Shown one piece after another: positions 33,125-41,461 of a stretch of 42,619 bases of DNA. The position numbers were made by a program, and so were the translations under genes. The notes under the pieces are model-generated. The model did not search any database. It was not told where the DNA came from and saw only the letters and a list, made by a program, of their open reading frames with translations. The stretch is from DAOPXV01 sp035352535. GTDB taxonomy: Bacteria > Muiribacteriota > UBA9980. Location: assembly GCA_964545075.1 (NCBI GenBank), contig CAZJFS010000018.1, positions 1 through 42,619 on the forward strand. The letters run 5' to 3'. Position 1 is the first letter of the stretch, and every line of letters starts with the position of its first letter.

Positions 33125-35307
33125 AGAAACGGCACGTTTCGGGCAACCCGCTTATTTACAGGTCGAGCATTCTTTTCATGACGCTGATGCTTTTCGTTCC
33201 GCTTTTTGAAAAATACGCCTATAATTTTTTCTACGCTTCGCTGTACGCTCTCGCTTTGGCGTTTTACGCCGTTTTCGTTAAAAGGCACGAGACTTCCCCT
33301 GAATTAATAACGGGGATACGGGCCCTTTCCTTCGTTTACGTGGCGTATCTTCTTTTAAGGTTCAACCCCGGATTCGCCATAATAGGATTTTTGATGATCT
33401 ATCAGGTAACGCGTCTTCTGGAGGGATCATTCTTTGAAAATTATACGATGACCTTTCTTTTAAACCTCATCATTTTATATCTTTCGCTTCCGAATCATGG
33501 CGGAACCTGGATAGTTATCTACTTTACGTGTTTCGTGTTTTTTTCCGCCTATTTCATGATATCTCATTCGTTATATTATTCGGCCGAAGCGGCCCCTGAA
33601 GAATCTCGGCAGGAGCTGCCGGACGGCTCCGCGATCTATCGATTCGTAAGATCGTATGCGTCCTATATCATCGTGACGTCGTTTTTGATATTTTTTCTCC
33701 TGCCCCGGTTTCACTTCAATTTTTTCAATCCGTTCACCATGAGGTTTTCGGGCATAGCTTCCGTCTTTACGTTTAATTCGATCGAAAATATAAGGGAATC
33801 AAGTTCCGTGATAATGCGCGTCACGAAAGATCAGAACATCGGTTCGCATTATAAGATGAAGTCTTATAACAGGTACTGGCTTGGCCGCCGCGAATGGATA
33901 GCTACGTCATTCGGCTCGAAGATGCTTCAGCCGGATGCTGACTATAATTTCGAACTGGCTAAAACCACTTCGGAATTAAGCGTCGCCGGTGGCGTAGAGG
34001 TCAACACCACTTTTTATATGCGTCAGAACCCGGAAGGCTTCATTCCGCACCTTTATTTTCCTATGAATATAAACCTCCCCACCCGCTCGGTATACTACGA
34101 TTACATGGAAAATATGTACTCGAACGAGAACGAGGCCACCATTAAGGTCAAGTCTTTCGTTATAAATCCCGATGAGGGGGAGCTTAAAATGGCCGCAGGC
34201 AAAAGCCCTACGCGCGTCATGCAATATTATCTGATGTATCCGAACAATTTTCCGCGAATACGCGATCTTGCTTATTCCATTACGAAACCTTATAAGACGC
34301 GATACGAGAAGGCCGCCGCGATAGAGCGATATCTCAAGGAAAACTTCAAATATTCCATGGCGGTCGGCGATCTTTACGGCGAATATAATACAAGCGAATA
34401 CGATCCCAACGAAATATTTCTCTTTGTTGTAAAAGCCGGGCATTGCGAACTTTTCGCTTCGTCGATGACGCTTATGTGCCAGTCGATGGGAATTCCGGCG
34501 CGGCTCGTTCGCGGATTCGCGTCTCCGGAATACAACGAAAACGGGAATTACTATCTCATTCGCGGTTCCGACGCTCACGCCTGGGTCGAGGTTCACTTTC
34601 CCGGCATCGGTTTCGTGACCTTCGATCCGACCGCTTCATCCACGGAGAACGAAAAATCGCGCGGCGGAATAATGGCGGGTTTAAGCAAGTATTTCGACAG
34701 CCTTAATTTTTATATCGAAAATTATGTCTCTTATTATAGCAATGAAATAATTTATAAATGGCTTATCAGTTCGTATAATTATGTCAGGGATTTCGTGAAG
34801 GATGCCTACGGCAACCGGTTAAAAAAAATGAGCGAATACGTTTCCGATGGCGGGAACCGGCCTTCCTGGTTCCGTTTTTTTGAGAATGCTTATCTATGGG
34901 GTTTCATCGGCCTGCTTATGATCTGGTATCTGATATCACACGCTTTTAAATTGCATCTTTTTAATTTTTTCAATATCGCCTTCGATAAAAGCGTGGCCCT
35001 TAAGCTTACGAATTTATTGGTCCGCAAGCACGGCGAAATGGATGATTTTTACGCTCGCTTTTCCCGGCTGTTTGAAAAAACCGACGTGGCGAAACTTCCA
35101 TCCGAGACGCCTTACGAGTTCCATTACAGGATATGCGCCCTGGGCATCATGCAAGAGCCCGCGCTTGAAAAATGCGTCAAGATCGCCGAATATTTTTATA
35201 TGTGCGAGTGCCGCGACCATGAATTAAGCCGCGCCGAGGCTCATGAAATAGATATTTTGATAATGGACGTGGCGAACGCGCTGAAAGCGGCTCAACGTTC
35301 CTCGTAA
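33121..35307 (+). CDS. TgpA-like membrane transglutaminase
   Basis: The 728-residue protein has an N-terminal cluster of five or six membrane helices (~10-205) and a large extracytoplasmic region with the transglutaminase-like core. The triad is visible as Cys in KAGHCELFASSMTLMCQSMG (~443), His in DAHAWVEVHFPG (~485) and Asp in FVTFDPTAS (~502). One further membrane helix (~590-610) leads to a cytoplasmic C-terminal domain of the DUF4129 kind. TgpA-family enzymes are periplasmic proteases or cross-linkers linked to the MoxR/DUF58 system. It is the last gene of the operon and overlaps the convergent gene by 16 bases at their 3' ends. Confidence 0.92.
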   Translation: MKKRHVSGNPLIYRSSILFMTLMLFVPLFEKYAYNFFYASLYALALAFYAVFVKRHETSPELITGIRALSFVYVAYLLLRFNPGFAIIGFLMIYQVTRLLEGSFFENYTMTFLLNLIILYLSLPNHGGTWIVIYFTCFVFFSAYFMISHSLYYSAEAAPEESRQELPDGSAIYRFVRSYASYIIVTSFLIFFLLPRFHFNFFNPFTMRFSGIASVFTFNSIENIRESSSVIMRVTKDQNIGSHYKMKSYNRYWLGRREWIATSFGSKMLQPDADYNFELAKTTSELSVAGGVEVNTTFYMRQNPEGFIPHLYFPMNINLPTRSVYYDYMENMYSNENEATIKVKSFVINPDEGELKMAAGKSPTRVMQYYLMYPNNFPRIRDLAYSITKPYKTRYEKAAAIERYLKENFKYSMAVGDLYGEYNTSEYDPNEIFLFVVKAGHCELFASSMTLMCQSMGIPARLVRGFASPEYNENGNYYLIRGSDAHAWVEVHFPGIGFVTFDPTASSTENEKSRGGIMAGLSKYFDSLNFYIENYVSYYSNEIIYKWLISSYNYVRDFVKDAYGNRLKKMSEYVSDGGNRPSWFRFFENAYLWGFIGLLMIWYLISHAFKLHLFNFFNIAFDKSVALKLTNLLVRKHGEMDDFYARFSRLFEKTDVAKLPSETPYEFHYRICALGIMQEPALEKCVKIAEYFYMCECRDHELSRAEAHEIDILIMDVANALKAAQRSS

Positions 35308-36347
35308 GGTTCCGGCTCGCCGTTGACGCCCAGATGCTCTTCGGGTTCCCGTTCGAACGCCGCGGAATTTTCAAGCTCCGAAATATCGAATCTGACCTTG
35401 ATCGGCGACGCGCCCGAAGCGCGGTTGTCTTTTTTCGCGTATGATAAGACCATATAATGAGGAGGCAATTTCGCGTATCGTTTATTGGTCGGACAGAATG
35501 GGACGCTTTTCCCGGCGATGAGCGCGAGCGAGAAGCGGTGCGTAACGTCATGGTTCTTTTTTTTCAGGATTATGCCTGAAACATCGCATGAGCCGATCTT
35601 AACGGCCGCAAGCATCGCGCGCCAGAGATTCGTTTTTGAAATGCAGTTGCCGCGCATCAGGTTCATAGTGAAAAGCGGGTCTCGCTTTTGCTTGCCGTGG
35701 CTGTAAGAAACGTTAGAATCGATGTAATAAAAGATCTTTTCAAGGGCGCCGTAAATCTTCGTCTCGTCCGTAGAGTCGGAGAAGTCCGGAAGTTCGACGA
35801 CGCCGAGTATGGCCATGACTTTTCTGGCCATTATTCTTTTTTCGTCTTTTTTCATTTTATATAATGAAAAAGGGAATTTGCCTTCGAGTTCGCCGCTGGA
35901 TAAGCCGGAATAGTCGCATTCATAAGTTATTTCGAGCGTATCGCCAGCCCGTTTGTCGTGCGAACGGCAGTATTCGTTGAATTTCTGTTTATTAAGCCTG
36001 TAAACCAGGACGGAGTTCAAGCCTATTTCGCGTGTCGTTAATTCTCCCGGTTCCGGAAACGAGAATTTTTCGCCCGTTATTTTCTGATGGCCGGATGTTC
36101 GCGGGATATTTCTTATTATGGTTATTTCGCCGGTGGCCCTTGTCGATATTTTAAATTGGTATGAAGCCTTGTAATGAAAGCTTCTTTGAACCGGCTCTTT
36201 TTTCTTTTCGGCGCTTTCGGCGGGCGTCGCGGCTGCAAATATCGAGGCGAAGCACAAAATTAAAACGAGCAGGATAAATCCACGGCTTTTTTTTAAGCAT
36301 ATCACGTGATCCTGGTATTGGAATGTTTTCGTTGAATCTGGCGTCAT
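35292..36347 (-). CDS. Exported transglutaminase-like protein, triad partly altered
   Basis: The 351-residue protein has an N-terminal signal sequence (hydrophobic core ~22-38) and a beta-rich N-terminal half. The transglutaminase-like core has Cys in RGNCISKTNLWRAMLAAVKI and His in HDVTHRFSLALIAG; where the Asp normally lies the sequence reads 'VPFCPTNK', so the third residue may be replaced. It could be inactive or use another residue. The ATG at 36347 lies six bases after the DUF2225 stop and has no Shine-Dalgarno. A GTG at 36305, with AGGA upstream, would give a shorter, cleaner signal peptide. It converges on the tgpA-like gene. Confidence 0.6.
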   Translation of the reverse strand: MTPDSTKTFQYQDHVICLKKSRGFILLVLILCFASIFAAATPAESAEKKKEPVQRSFHYKASYQFKISTRATGEITIIRNIPRTSGHQKITGEKFSFPEPGELTTREIGLNSVLVYRLNKQKFNEYCRSHDKRAGDTLEITYECDYSGLSSGELEGKFPFSLYKMKKDEKRIMARKVMAILGVVELPDFSDSTDETKIYGALEKIFYYIDSNVSYSHGKQKRDPLFTMNLMRGNCISKTNLWRAMLAAVKIGSCDVSGIILKKKNHDVTHRFSLALIAGKSVPFCPTNKRYAKLPPHYMVLSYAKKDNRASGASPIKVRFDISELENSAAFEREPEEHLGVNGEPEPYEER

Positions 36348-36353
36348 GCGTTT

Positions 36354-37796
36354 TTAAGTGAGGTCCTCTTCCAGCTCTTCTTTCTTTTCTTCCGCTTTTT
36401 CCTCTGACGCCGCGGCGACCGTGATGGTTCCGCCCTGAAGGACGTTCTTTTCCTTCGCGGTGTTATACACGCTCTGCGGTATGCCGGCGGCCTCGATCTT
36501 TAATATAAGGTCCTCCTCGGCGAGGTCGGGATTGTTGCGGCATATTTCCTGAACGCGCGGCAGGCAGAAGAGAAATCGCTTTTCTTCGAGTTCGTGGCGC
36601 TTATCCGAGGCTTTGTTCATGGCGCTGTTTATGCGGCCGATGAGCGATTCGATGCGGCTTTTTTCTATGAAGGAAAGCGGCGTTCCATCCGGATGAGGAG
36701 TATTGAGCTTTTTATAAAGACCCTGACGGTCCTTGTTTCCGCTTCTGTGTATTTCGAGAACGTAGTTGATGGCGCTGTCATAGTCCTCGAGCCTTACATG
36801 GAGCTCTGAAATAAGATCGACTGCTTTCATTCGCTTTTCCTGGGTATCGAAAACATCCTCGTTCGTATAGGACAGGGCGTAATATTTTACGGCGAGGCTT
36901 ATGGCGTCTTTTTCGTTCAGCGGAAGTTCACGCCAGTATCCTGAAAGATACATTATAAAGTCGAGATACGAATTGAAGCTGAAGTAGGCGGAGGAGGGGT
37001 CGGCTGTGCCGGTTTGAACAAGTTTTCCCTGCTGGTCGGAGATGGTCGTGGCCTTTATTTTATTGAGGCCGGCGGCCATGTTCTTCATATTGCTGAAGAA
37101 AGCCGCGAGGTTCGCGTAATAAGGGTTATTGAGCGGAACTTCGGCGGCGCCTCCGTAGAGTTCGGTGACGCGCGATTTAATGTTGCCGGCAAGCAGCCCG
37201 GAAAGCTGTTCTATTTTGGAATAAGACGTTTCTATGTTTCCGACTATTTTAAGTATGTTTTTGGTCAGCTCGGGCTGGACGGTGGTTTCGATGTTGCCGT
37301 ATCTCTCCCTGTAAAGCCAGGCGATGCGAAGGTATAACCGGGCCAGTTTGTAATAATTTTTTTCTTCGGCCTTCGTCGGCATATCCTGGATATAAGCGGC
37401 CGTGAGGTGCATGTTCATGGCGGCCTCGTAATTCATATCGAGGCTTACCTCTGTGTGCTTGGTTATTTCGGCCAGAAAAGCGTTGTTCGCAAGCGGCAGG
37501 GATTTATAAAACCGTTTGAAGGAATGCATTTTGGCGTCATGCGTGGAGCGCTCGAAGGTTTCCGGAAAATCGGAGAAAAGGCACCTCGGGCAGCGCACGA
37601 TGGCGAAATAATGCGGAAGAATATTATTAAATTCAGGGTCCGTCCATTTATAGGCGACCGGGCGCTGATCGCTGTCGCGGGCTATGACCGAATAAAGCCC
37701 GGCTTTGAAACGCGGATTCTGAAATGCGGTCTCGCATATGGGACATTTGACGGTGCCGATAAAAAACGGCGACTTTTTCTGGACTTGTGGTTCCAT
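36354..37796 (-). CDS. DUF2225 protein
   Basis: The 480-residue soluble protein has a N-terminal zinc-binding part with two CxxC pairs (VKCPICETAFQNPRF; VRCPRCLFSDFPETF) separated by ~50 residues, the DUF2225 signature. Helical repeat-like segments follow ('YYKLARLYLRIAWLYRERYG', 'LAVKYYALSYTNEDVFDTQE'), suggesting a TPR-type body. It ends in a glutamate/lysine-rich tail. The function of DUF2225 is unknown. The start ATG at 37796 (GAGGAG upstream) is preferred to an ATG eight codons earlier. It is the middle gene between the phospholipase C-like and transglutaminase-like genes. Confidence 0.82.
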   Translation of the reverse strand: MEPQVQKKSPFFIGTVKCPICETAFQNPRFKAGLYSVIARDSDQRPVAYKWTDPEFNNILPHYFAIVRCPRCLFSDFPETFERSTHDAKMHSFKRFYKSLPLANNAFLAEITKHTEVSLDMNYEAAMNMHLTAAYIQDMPTKAEEKNYYKLARLYLRIAWLYRERYGNIETTVQPELTKNILKIVGNIETSYSKIEQLSGLLAGNIKSRVTELYGGAAEVPLNNPYYANLAAFFSNMKNMAAGLNKIKATTISDQQGKLVQTGTADPSSAYFSFNSYLDFIMYLSGYWRELPLNEKDAISLAVKYYALSYTNEDVFDTQEKRMKAVDLISELHVRLEDYDSAINYVLEIHRSGNKDRQGLYKKLNTPHPDGTPLSFIEKSRIESLIGRINSAMNKASDKRHELEEKRFLFCLPRVQEICRNNPDLAEEDLILKIEAAGIPQSVYNTAKEKNVLQGGTITVAAASEEKAEEKKEELEEDLT

Positions 37797-37846
37797 CTGG
37801 TCTCCTCGATAAATATTCAAAGTTTTTATAGTGATTTAAAGAGCTG

Positions 37847-39808
37847 TTATTGATTGGATTCCTGGCGGGCGTTGATCCCGGATGAAAACTTCTCGTAGCT
37901 CGTTTTGTAAAAAATATACGTCTTCAGCCTGCGGTCGAGCTCGTTTTGATATTGCGGTCCGTCCGTCTCGGAAGTATTAATGAAATTTATATAATTTTCG
38001 TAAGCCGCTCTCATAAGCGAATATGCTTCGTTGGATCCCGCGGGCGTTTTCAAATCATATTTTGCGATATCGGATTCGCTGACCGAAGTTTTAAGATCCG
38101 GACCGGTCGTTCCGGAGGCGCCCGCCGGTGACGCTTTCGCCGCGCTTGAAACGTCGGTCTGAGCGCCGCCGTTGATCTTCGTGATGACGGCTTTAAGATC
38201 CGGCAGGCAGGACGAGGCTGCAGCCGCGAGGGATTTTTGATATGAAGCCGCGAAGGGGTTTTTCAGTTTATCCAATAGCGTCATTTGGGAATATTTTTCG
38301 GCCTGCGCGTTTATAGCTGCGATAAAAGCCGCGGCGCGCTTTTCAAGCCTCTTTATTTCGGCGCCGTCGCTCTTTTCCTGCGCGGCGGCCATAGCCGCCT
38401 GGTAGTTCAACGCGAAATTGGCCGATGCGAAACTCGCGTCGTTGGCGGCGCGTTTCGAGGCCTTGGCGAAAGGGTTGAAAGCCGAGGCCAGTTCGACCGC
38501 GCGGAAATTTTCAAGCCTTTTCCGGTTGAGGCTTAAAAGCTCTTCCTTAACGTCAGCCCGGACTTTTGAAGAACGGATGTTTTTTTCGAAACGAGCTTCG
38601 CTTAATGCGATAAAGCTGTCCGCGTATCTCTGGCGGCTGTCGAAGCCGGTTCCTGGGATGAATGAATACCAGCGGTCTTTCTTTAATTCGGCGTAGTCTT
38701 TTTTATATTTGATGAATTTTTCATCGTTATCCGCTATGGAGATGCCGTCGACGAAGGCGATTATCTCTTCGAATGTGATTCCTTTTTTCAGTAATAGCGC
38801 CGATAGAAACTTGCCCATGGATTTGGAGCTTTCGGAGCGGGACTGGAAAAACTTGGTTACGAGCGATTCGATCTTCGATGAAGTCAGTTTTCCAGTTCTT
38901 ATAAATTCACTGTCTTTAGCTATTTCAGATACTACAAGCATTCCGGCGTATATGATGTCGCTTTTCTGACGGGCCAGAAAGTCTTTCAGGGCCGATCCGT
39001 CGTTTTTTTTCGGGGCGCCATCGAAGGAAATGTTTTCGCCGGCGGCCGCTACGGCGTCTGAAAAACCGCCGCGTCCGGCGACGCCGAGATAATAGTCGCC
39101 GTAGAATTGCCTTATCTGTTCGAAAAGCTCGAAATTATCGTCTATGATTATGTCGAAAATGGCTTTTTGAATGGCGGTGCTCGCCTCATACGCCGCGAGC
39201 TTTTTCGAAAGATCGGCGCGCGAAATGGAAATGGCTTCTCCGCTCGTTTTTGAATATTCGGAAAGGGCGAGAGAGATCATTTTATAGTCCGCGTCCGCGA
39301 TGAACTTGCCGAACGAGGCGGTGGAAGCGTGAAAATAATTATAGTAACATATCATGTCCATGAATAAATAAGCGACGTAGTGATTGAGCTCCGTTTTTAC
39401 AGTGAAAGTGATCTTTGAGTTTGGATAGCCTTCGGGAGTATGCGCCGCCTCGTCCGCTGAAACGTGCGAAAGATATCCGTATGCGGAAGCTATCGAAGAC
39501 TTTTCGCTTTTTTTATCGAAAGTTTTTATAAGACCGGAAACGGCCGAATGGAATTTTTCGCCGTGAAAAACCGAATAAAGCCGATCTTTGGAGGCCGGAC
39601 TTATAAAATTGGTCGTTATATCGGGGATAATCGATGAATAAACGGATAGCGGCATTAAATAGGGATAAGCCGATAAGGCCTCGACCGAAACCGCTCCGTG
39701 CGTGAAGCTCGACCAGGCCAGAGCGCATTGAGGAATTAGAAAAAGCGCAGGAATGAGCAGCGCGAAAACGAACATATTAAGTTTTGAAATCATATTTTTA
39801 TTCTTCAT
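37847..39808 (-). CDS. Secreted zinc-dependent phospholipase C-like protein, long C-terminal extension
   Basis: The 653-residue protein has a signal peptide ending CALA; cleavage there leaves a mature N-terminal tryptophan (W32, WSSFTHGAV). In zinc-dependent phospholipases C the N-terminal Trp is itself a zinc ligand. Further candidate ligands follow: His37, an Asp in SIIPDITTN, histidines in FHGEKFHS, and the HxxxD in GYLSHVSADEAAHTPEG, then a His in TELNHYVAYLFMD. This part spans ~250 residues. The remaining ~400 are helical, alanine/lysine-rich and unrecognised, far longer than in the classical enzymes. Head groups or substrate are unknown. It is the first gene of the operon, with a consensus promoter abutting the start. 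Confidence 0.7.
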   Translation of the reverse strand: MKNKNMISKLNMFVFALLIPALFLIPQCALAWSSFTHGAVSVEALSAYPYLMPLSVYSSIIPDITTNFISPASKDRLYSVFHGEKFHSAVSGLIKTFDKKSEKSSIASAYGYLSHVSADEAAHTPEGYPNSKITFTVKTELNHYVAYLFMDMICYYNYFHASTASFGKFIADADYKMISLALSEYSKTSGEAISISRADLSKKLAAYEASTAIQKAIFDIIIDDNFELFEQIRQFYGDYYLGVAGRGGFSDAVAAAGENISFDGAPKKNDGSALKDFLARQKSDIIYAGMLVVSEIAKDSEFIRTGKLTSSKIESLVTKFFQSRSESSKSMGKFLSALLLKKGITFEEIIAFVDGISIADNDEKFIKYKKDYAELKKDRWYSFIPGTGFDSRQRYADSFIALSEARFEKNIRSSKVRADVKEELLSLNRKRLENFRAVELASAFNPFAKASKRAANDASFASANFALNYQAAMAAAQEKSDGAEIKRLEKRAAAFIAAINAQAEKYSQMTLLDKLKNPFAASYQKSLAAAASSCLPDLKAVITKINGGAQTDVSSAAKASPAGASGTTGPDLKTSVSESDIAKYDLKTPAGSNEAYSLMRAAYENYINFINTSETDGPQYQNELDRRLKTYIFYKTSYEKFSSGINARQESNQ

Positions 39809-39814
39809 GCGTTA

Positions 39815-39843
39815 ATTATACAATATACTTGAGGATTTGTCAA
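39815..39843 (-). promoter_or_regulatory. Exact consensus sigma70 promoter of the phospholipase C-like operon
   Basis: Minus strand: TTGACA (39838-39843), 17-base spacer, TATAAT (39815-39820). The ATG begins only seven bases after the -10 box, so the mRNA is predicted to be leaderless. Confidence 0.88.
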
Positions 39844-39868
39844 AAAAATATGACGATTTTGAAACATC

Positions 39869-39897
39869 TTGACATTAAAGCATTGTTAAATTATAAT
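39869..39897 (+). promoter_or_regulatory. Exact consensus sigma70 promoter of tadA
   Basis: TTGACA (39869-39874), 17-base spacer, TATAAT (39892-39897). It is back to back with the divergent promoter at 39815-39843, the two -35 boxes being 25 bases apart. A ~90-base leader follows before tadA. Confidence 0.9.
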
Positions 39898-39992
39898 CTG
39901 CGATTGATATTCGGGGCGCGATTTTCAGCGGTCGCCCGAATAACCGGGATGAAAAGAAAACCGTTGAAAATATCGAAGGCGGGTTTTGTCAA

Positions 39993-40487
39993 GTGCTTCA
40001 AAACGCAAACGGGATCACACCGGAAAAAAAAGCCGAATATGAAAAATATATGCGCGAAGCGCTGGAGCTGGCCAAACTTTGCGCCTTTTCCGAAGACGTT
40101 CCGGTGGGCGCCGTCGTCGTTTTTGAAGGCAAAGTGATCGGCCGCGGTTATAACGTCAGGGAAAAAACGAGGTCTCCGCTGTGGCATGCCGAAATGGCCG
40201 CCGTCGAGGAAGCCGCGAAGGCTCTCGGATGCTGGAACCTTACAGGAACGACGCTTCTGGTCACTAAAGAGCCATGCGCGATGTGCGCCGGTCTCATCGT
40301 CCAATCACGAATATCCGAGGTTGTTTTTGGAGTCAGCGACGCCAAGGGCGGTGGCTGCGGAGGCGCGCTCCAGATAGCGGCCAGCGAAAAACTTAATCAT
40401 CGGGCCGTTTTGATATCCGGAATTCTCGAAGATGAATGCCTGAGCATACTTCAAACATTTTTCAAAAAAAGGCGGATTAAAACTTGA
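39993..40487 (+). CDS. tadA: tRNA-specific adenosine deaminase
   Basis: TadA deaminates A34 of tRNA-Arg(ACG) to inosine. The 164-residue protein has the deaminase signature: zinc ligands His65 in WHAEMAAVEEA with catalytic Glu67, and Cys95/Cys98 in KEPCAMCAG. It also has the TadA-specific C-terminus 'LNHRAVLISGILEDEC ... FFKKRR'. The GTG at 39993 is the only ATG/GTG/TTG in frame upstream of the conserved 'MREALELAK' region; its ribosome binding site is weak. Its substrate tRNA-Arg(ACG) is encoded 257 bases downstream. The stop codon lies inside the -35 box of the tRNA promoter. Confidence 0.93.
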   Translation: MLQNANGITPEKKAEYEKYMREALELAKLCAFSEDVPVGAVVVFEGKVIGRGYNVREKTRSPLWHAEMAAVEEAAKALGCWNLTGTTLLVTKEPCAMCAGLIVQSRISEVVFGVSDAKGGGCGGALQIAASEKLNHRAVLISGILEDECLSILQTFFKKRRIKT

Positions 40488-40512
40488 CATTTGAAATATA
40501 ATGTGATAATAT
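40484..40512 (+). promoter_or_regulatory. Promoter of the tRNA cluster, -35 box overlapping the tadA stop
   Basis: Exact TTGACA (40484-40489), 17-base spacer, TAATAT (40507-40512). The tadA stop TGA is bases 2-4 of the -35 hexamer. It lies 13 bases upstream of tRNA-Ser(UGA). Confidence 0.7.
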
Positions 40513-40525
40513 TATTGCACTGTTG

Positions 40526-40607
40526 GGAGGAATCGCCTAATGGTATGGCAGCAGACTTGAAATCTGCCGCGGGCAACCGTGTGGGGGTTCGAGTCCCTCT
40601 TCCTCCG
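40526..40607 (+). tRNA. tRNA-Ser (anticodon UGA)
   Basis: The acceptor stem GGAGGAA/TTCCTCC and anticodon TGA in the loop between GCAGA and TCTGC are clear, as are a class II long variable arm (CGCGGGCAACCGTG) and the T-loop TTCGAGT. The discriminator is G. The 3' CCA is not encoded. Confidence 0.95.
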
Positions 40608-40637
40608 TTATTTTAAAAATTAATGTTTTCGTATATT

Positions 40638-40727
40638 GGAGAGATGGCCGAGTGGTCGAAGGCGCACGCCTGCTAAGCGTGTATACGGCCTAAATCTGTA
40701 TCGAGGGTTCAAATCCCTCTCTCTCCG
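40638..40727 (+). tRNA. tRNA-Ser (anticodon GCU)
   Basis: Acceptor stem GGAGAGA/TCTCTCC, anticodon GCT in the loop between CACGC and GCGTG, a long variable arm and T-loop TTCAAAT. Discriminator G; CCA not encoded. Confidence 0.95.
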
Positions 40728-40743
40728 TACTAAGAGATCAAAT

Positions 40744-40816
40744 GTGCCTGTAGCTCAATGGATAGAGCGGCAGACTACGGATCTGTAGGTTGGTGGTTCA
40801 ACTCCACTCAGGCACA
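40744..40816 (+). tRNA. tRNA-Arg (anticodon ACG)
   Basis: Acceptor stem GTGCCTG/CAGGCAC, D-arm AGCTCAATGGATAGAGC, anticodon ACG in the loop CTACGGA, T-stem GTGG/CCAC. A34 is the substrate of TadA, encoded just upstream. CCA not encoded. Confidence 0.96.
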
Positions 40817-40838
40817 TTTCCTTATCTAATTATTATTC

Positions 40839-40869
40839 AAAGCCGCTGATTTTGGTCAGCGGCTTTTTT
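40839..40869 (+). terminator. Strong intrinsic terminator after the tRNA cluster
   Basis: An 11 bp perfect stem (AAAGCCGCTGA / TCAGCGGCTTT) with loop TTTTGG is followed by six Ts. The opposite strand has only a short T-run, so it mainly serves the plus strand, although it also sits at the end of the minus-strand DUF2585 gene. Confidence 0.95.
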
Positions 40870-40870
40870 A

Positions 40871-41461
40871 TTACGGAAGCGATAGCTGCCATTCCTTGAT
40901 AAACTTGAGAGGCCATATGAGCATGGCGACATTTAGAAAAAGGTTATCCTTGATAAGCAGCAAAAGCAAAATTTCGATTATAAAAAAAGTTGTTACGCTC
41001 ACTTTGGCGGAAAATTTATGCGCGAACCAGAACCCTATGGACATCGCGAGTATATCGCCCGTCGAGTTGAGGATGCTGTCGCCGAAATAGCCCAGGCTTA
41101 CGGTTGCGGCCCGGTAGCGCTCTATTATGAAACTTGAATTTTCAAGTATCTCCCAGGATGCTTCCAGCGCAGCGGCAATTAAAAATCTTTGTTCGACGGG
41201 CATATTGCGCGCTCCGAACCAGATGATGGCGAAAAATATCAATCCGTGGGAAAAATGAGTGAACGAATAAGGGTCCGCGAGGCGCTGAGAGTTTTCGGCG
41301 CTTGCGATATTTCCTTCCCAGAACCCGAAATGGCCGTCGGGTCCGAAAAGAGAGCGCCCCATGTAATATTCGGCGGCCGCGGTTATTATTACGATCAATA
41401 TGAAAAATATGACGCGTATGGCATTCGCTCTGTATTTATATGGGATGACGTTTATTTTCAT
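40871..41461 (-). CDS. DUF2585-like (UPF0314-type) membrane protein
   Basis: The 196-residue protein has four or five hydrophobic segments. A short N-terminal helix (~17-34) is followed by polar residues 'GPDGHFGFWEGN', the conserved-looking 'FTHFSHGLIFFAIIWF', 'EASWEILENSSFIIERYR' and 'GYFGDSILNSTGDILAMSIGF'. The last motif, with GDS.lNS..D, is characteristic of DUF2585/UPF0314 proteins. Function unknown; possibly an envelope enzyme, given charged residues next to membrane segments. The Shine-Dalgarno is weak. It is transcribed alone and ends against the tRNA terminator. Confidence 0.75.
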   Translation of the reverse strand: MKINVIPYKYRANAIRVIFFILIVIITAAAEYYMGRSLFGPDGHFGFWEGNIASAENSQRLADPYSFTHFSHGLIFFAIIWFGARNMPVEQRFLIAAALEASWEILENSSFIIERYRAATVSLGYFGDSILNSTGDILAMSIGFWFAHKFSAKVSVTTFFIIEILLLLLIKDNLFLNVAMLIWPLKFIKEWQLSLP

